DNA of 7,740 nt from NCBI GenBank assembly GCA_021827285.1, contig JAKAWM010000122.1, positions 1 through 7,740 of the forward strand, given 5' to 3'. Made by a program: the position numbers and the translations under genes. Origin of the DNA: Actinomycetes bacterium (GTDB lineage Bacteria; Actinomycetota; Acidimicrobiia; Acidimicrobiales; Palsa-688). The notes under the pieces are model-generated. The model saw only the letters and a list, made by a program, of their open reading frames with translations. It was not told the DNA's origin and made no database searches. Below are positions 6,030-7,740 of this stretch, piece by piece (position 1 is the stretch's first letter; each line of letters starts with the position of its first letter).

Positions 6030-6142
6030 TTCTCGGTGCACCGGCGCTTTGTCGGCACATTTGGCGTCGCTAGGCCGGCACGGAGTGCACCGAGAAGAGC
6101 GAACTGCACCCGGATCGCCCGCCGGCGCAACTTCTCGGTGCA
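6030..6142. repeat. Three alternating copies of a 12-nt repeat forming two exclusive hairpins
   Basis: ttctcggtgcac (6030-6041) is perfectly complementary to gtgcaccgagaa (6085-6096), with a 43-base loop. The middle copy, read as tgcaccgagaag (6086-6097), is also perfectly complementary to cttctcggtgca (6131-6142), with a 33-base loop. The middle arm can pair with only one partner at a time. The array lies 22 bp beyond the stop of the aldo/keto reductase gene, in its downstream region. Confidence 0.85.
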
Positions 6143-6164
6143 GCCGGAAACTTCTAGGCAGGGC

Positions 6165-7112
6165 TCAGCCGAGCCACTGCTCCCGCGGCGCCGCCAGCGG
6201 GGCCAGTTCCTCGAAGAGGTCATCAGGCAGTTCGGCAGCCGCCATGTCGACCAGGTCCTGTACGTGCTCGGGTGAGGAGACGCCGACCACGGTCGAGCAA
6301 AAACGCGGCTCCCTAAGCGAGAACTGCAGGGCGGCCGTCCGTAAGGGCACCCCCCGGCGCCCACAGATCTGCTCCATAGTGGCGATGCGCCGAAGCACCT
6401 CGGGCGAAGCGGGCCGGTACGCGTAGCGGTCCGTGTGGGAGGCCCCTCGGGCGAGGATCCCGCCGCCGTGGACGGCGGCATTTACGACGCCGACCCCGCG
6501 GGCAGCAGCGGCGTCGAGGAGGGGCTCCGCCGAACGGTCGACGAGCGTGAAACGGTTGTGGGTGAGGACGACCTCGAAAACGTCGAGGTCCAAGAAGTCG
6601 AGCAGCAGGCTGACGGGGCCGCCCGCCACGCCAATGTGCTCGGCGATGCCCTCCTCCCGGAGGGCCACCAGGGCCTCGACCGCCCCTCCCGGCGCGGTGG
6701 CCTCGGCGAAGCTCGCGTACTCGGGGTCGTGGAGGTAATAGAGCTGGAAACGCTCGAGGCCCAAGCGCCCCAGGCTTTCCTCCGCCGAACGGCGGATCCT
6801 TCCCCCGCTGAAATCGCCCGTAACCGAGTCGCGGTCGGCCTTGGTCGCGAGCACGAAGCCCTCCGGCAAGCCACCGCGGTCCGCGAGGACCTTGCCGATC
6901 CGCCGTTCGCTCTCCCCGTCCCCGTAATTGTTGGAGGTGTCGAGGAAATTGATGCCGCTCTCGAAGGTTGCCCGGATGGTGGCGTAAGCCCGCCCCGCCG
7001 GCACCTCGTAACCAAAAGCTGCTCGGCTTCCGCCGATGGGCGAACCGCCCACGCACACCGGGCTCACCAAAAAGCCGGTAGCCCCGAGCGGGCGCCGGTC
7101 GCTAACCTGCAC
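6165..7112 (-). CDS. Aldo/keto reductase (aldose dehydrogenase-like)
   Basis: This 315-residue protein is a full-length AKR TIM barrel. The N-terminal RRPLGATGFLVSPVCVGGSPIGG is typical of the branch that includes D-threo-aldose 1-dehydrogenase, L-fucose dehydrogenase and pyridoxal dehydrogenase. The catalytic tetrad is visible: Asp58 and Tyr63 in NFLDTSNNYGDGESE, Lys91 in VLATKAD, and His128 in YYLHDPEY. The late cofactor segment STVVGVSSPEHVQD supports NAD(P) binding. It would oxidise or reduce a sugar or aldehyde in the cytosol; the exact substrate is undetermined. GTG 7112 is the only start that keeps the RRPLG strand. A GGAGG overlaps that GTG itself, so initiation may be leaderless or weak. 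The gene is divergent from the Gfo/Idh/MocA gene with 20 bp between start codons, which suggests a joint role in carbohydrate metabolism (inference). Confidence 0.92.
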   Translation of the reverse strand: MQVSDRRPLGATGFLVSPVCVGGSPIGGSRAAFGYEVPAGRAYATIRATFESGINFLDTSNNYGDGESERRIGKVLADRGGLPEGFVLATKADRDSVTGDFSGGRIRRSAEESLGRLGLERFQLYYLHDPEYASFAEATAPGGAVEALVALREEGIAEHIGVAGGPVSLLLDFLDLDVFEVVLTHNRFTLVDRSAEPLLDAAAARGVGVVNAAVHGGGILARGASHTDRYAYRPASPEVLRRIATMEQICGRRGVPLRTAALQFSLREPRFCSTVVGVSSPEHVQDLVDMAAAELPDDLFEELAPLAAPREQWLG

Positions 7113-7135
7113 CTCCTGGAGGCTAGGCGAAAATG
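7110..7135. promoter_or_regulatory. Shared divergent start region with a palindromic ribosome-binding site
   Basis: The palindrome cctcctggagg (7112-7122) presents GGAGG on both strands. On the plus strand it is 10 bases before ATG 7133, a good site for the oxidoreductase. On the minus strand its last G is the first base of the AKR GTG, so it cannot serve that start at normal spacing. Promoters for each gene must lie inside the other's coding region. Confidence 0.7.
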
Positions 7136-7740
7136 ACCACGGCAGGCACGTTTGGCATTGTGGGCAGCGGCTACCGCGCCCAGATCCTCGTCCGGGTGGC
7201 TAAGCGGGTACCCGAGCGGCTCCAACTGGTGGGGGCAGCCGTGCACCGGCCAGAATCGGGCGAAGAGGTGGGCAAGGACTGGGGCGTCCCGGCCTACCTG
7301 TCACCAGAGGAGCTTGTGCGCAAGGCCCGCCCCGACTTCGTCATAACTTGCGTGCCGAGGACAGTCAACCCAGACATCGTGAGCACGCTCGTGGAAATGG
7401 GAGTGCCGGTGCTCACAGAGACCCCTCCGGCACTCGACCTCCCGGCCATGCGAGCCTTATGGGCCAGAGTCGGCGCCCGCCAGAAGGTCCAGGTCGCCGA
7501 GCAGTACCACCTCTACCCGGGCCACGCGGCCCGGTCTGAGCTCGTGCACCGGGGTGTGATCGGGCGAGCCGGTTCGGTGCACGTTTCTTCGACCCACGGT
7601 TACCATGCCGTTTCGCTCATGCGGAGGTTGCTCGGTGCCGGCGCCGGGCCGGTCAGCGTCTCGGCGTCCGTCTTCACCTCCCCCTTGGTCGACCCGCTCA
7701 CCCGTCAAGGCTGGACGGACGACGATACCGAAAAGCAAGC
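7133..7740 (+). CDS. Gfo/Idh/MocA-family oxidoreductase, 3'-truncated by the window edge
   Basis: From ATG 7133 the frame is open to the end of the window (202 complete codons) with no stop. The product begins MTTAGTFGIVGSGYRAQ, a Rossmann nucleotide-binding loop (GIVGSGYRAQ, residues 8-17). Next come VGAAVHRP at the end of strand 2 and PDFVITCVPRTVNPDIV at 67-83. Then comes VPVLTETPPALDLPAMRALW. The family's usual EKP motif reads ETP (96-98), so the catalytic Lys is replaced by Thr. The C-terminal domain starts with VAEQYHLYPGHAARSELV and GRAGSVHVSSTHGYHAVSLMRRLLG. Family members are NAD(P)-dependent sugar or inositol dehydrogenases. With the Lys missing, the reaction may differ or the protein may be non-catalytic. 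GGAGG 10 bases upstream supports the start. The divergent partner is an aldo/keto reductase. Confidence 0.9.
   Translation, partial: MTTAGTFGIVGSGYRAQILVRVAKRVPERLQLVGAAVHRPESGEEVGKDWGVPAYLSPEELVRKARPDFVITCVPRTVNPDIVSTLVEMGVPVLTETPPALDLPAMRALWARVGARQKVQVAEQYHLYPGHAARSELVHRGVIGRAGSVHVSSTHGYHAVSLMRRLLGAGAGPVSVSASVFTSPLVDPLTRQGWTDDDTEKQ

Larger units (their letters stand above)
5752..6164. other. 413-bp convergent gap without a convincing gene
   Basis: This gap separates the stop codons of the SGNH hydrolase gene (+) and the aldo/keto reductase gene (-), where terminators are expected. It holds a GC hairpin at 5835-5855 and the alternating 12-nt repeats at 6030-6142. Open frames cross it on both strands but show no recognisable domain. 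The least bad is a 44-codon minus-strand frame from GTG 5995 to TAA 5861 (ending LVEIGAVLSGRAAGRNSD), with codon use that could be coding but no good ribosome-binding site. Confidence 0.6.

Overview
The window is 7.7 kb of GC-rich DNA with GTG starts, a tRNA gene lacking an encoded CCA end, long Thr/Ser/Pro-rich secreted-protein linkers and a Smr protein of the actinobacterial type. This points to an actinomycete-like bacterium (Actinomycetota). Acidimicrobiia would fit, but that is an inference from style and not a demonstrated assignment.

Layout from left to right. (1) The C-terminal part of a secreted L,D-transpeptidase (2-1057, +) enters from the left edge. (2) A short 16-bp tandem repeat is followed by a complete tRNA-Ser(CGA) on the minus strand (1174-1260). 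(3) Next to the tRNA lies the dead N-terminal fragment of a tyrosine-type integrase (1371-1606), frameshifted by a 19-bp tandem triplication. (4) A tandem-GNAT acetyltransferase (1673-2641, +) has a strong Shine-Dalgarno sequence that lies inside a hairpin. (5) A frameshifted cupin remnant (about 2670-2911, -) is followed by an intact small VOC/glyoxalase-like gene (2963-3349, +). (6) A short stand-alone Smr protein (3455-3712, -) is divergent from a large secreted SGNH/GDSL hydrolase (3913-5751, +). That hydrolase has a Ser/Thr-rich stalk, an LGSTG motif, a C-terminal transmembrane helix and a basic tail. (7) A 413-bp convergent gap holds a hairpin and three copies of a 12-nt repeat in alternating orientation. 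(8) An aldo/keto reductase (6165-7112, -) is divergent, with only 20 bp between start codons, from a Gfo/Idh/MocA oxidoreductase (7133-7740, +) that runs off the right edge.

The genes do not form one operon. Two themes can be read. The first is cell-envelope work: the L,D-transpeptidase crosslinks peptidoglycan, and the SGNH hydrolase is secreted and probably wall- or membrane-attached. The second is sugar or carbonyl metabolism, from the AKR and Gfo/Idh/MocA pair at the right end. The tRNA, integrase scar, decayed cupin and VOC genes between them look like an accessory segment with old insertion and decay.

I found no convincing new multi-gene system. The observations most worth checking are the sequestered Shine-Dalgarno of the GNAT gene, the two mutually exclusive 12-bp hairpins at 6030-6142, the integrase inactivated by repeat expansion, and the very tight AKR/oxidoreductase divergent start region.
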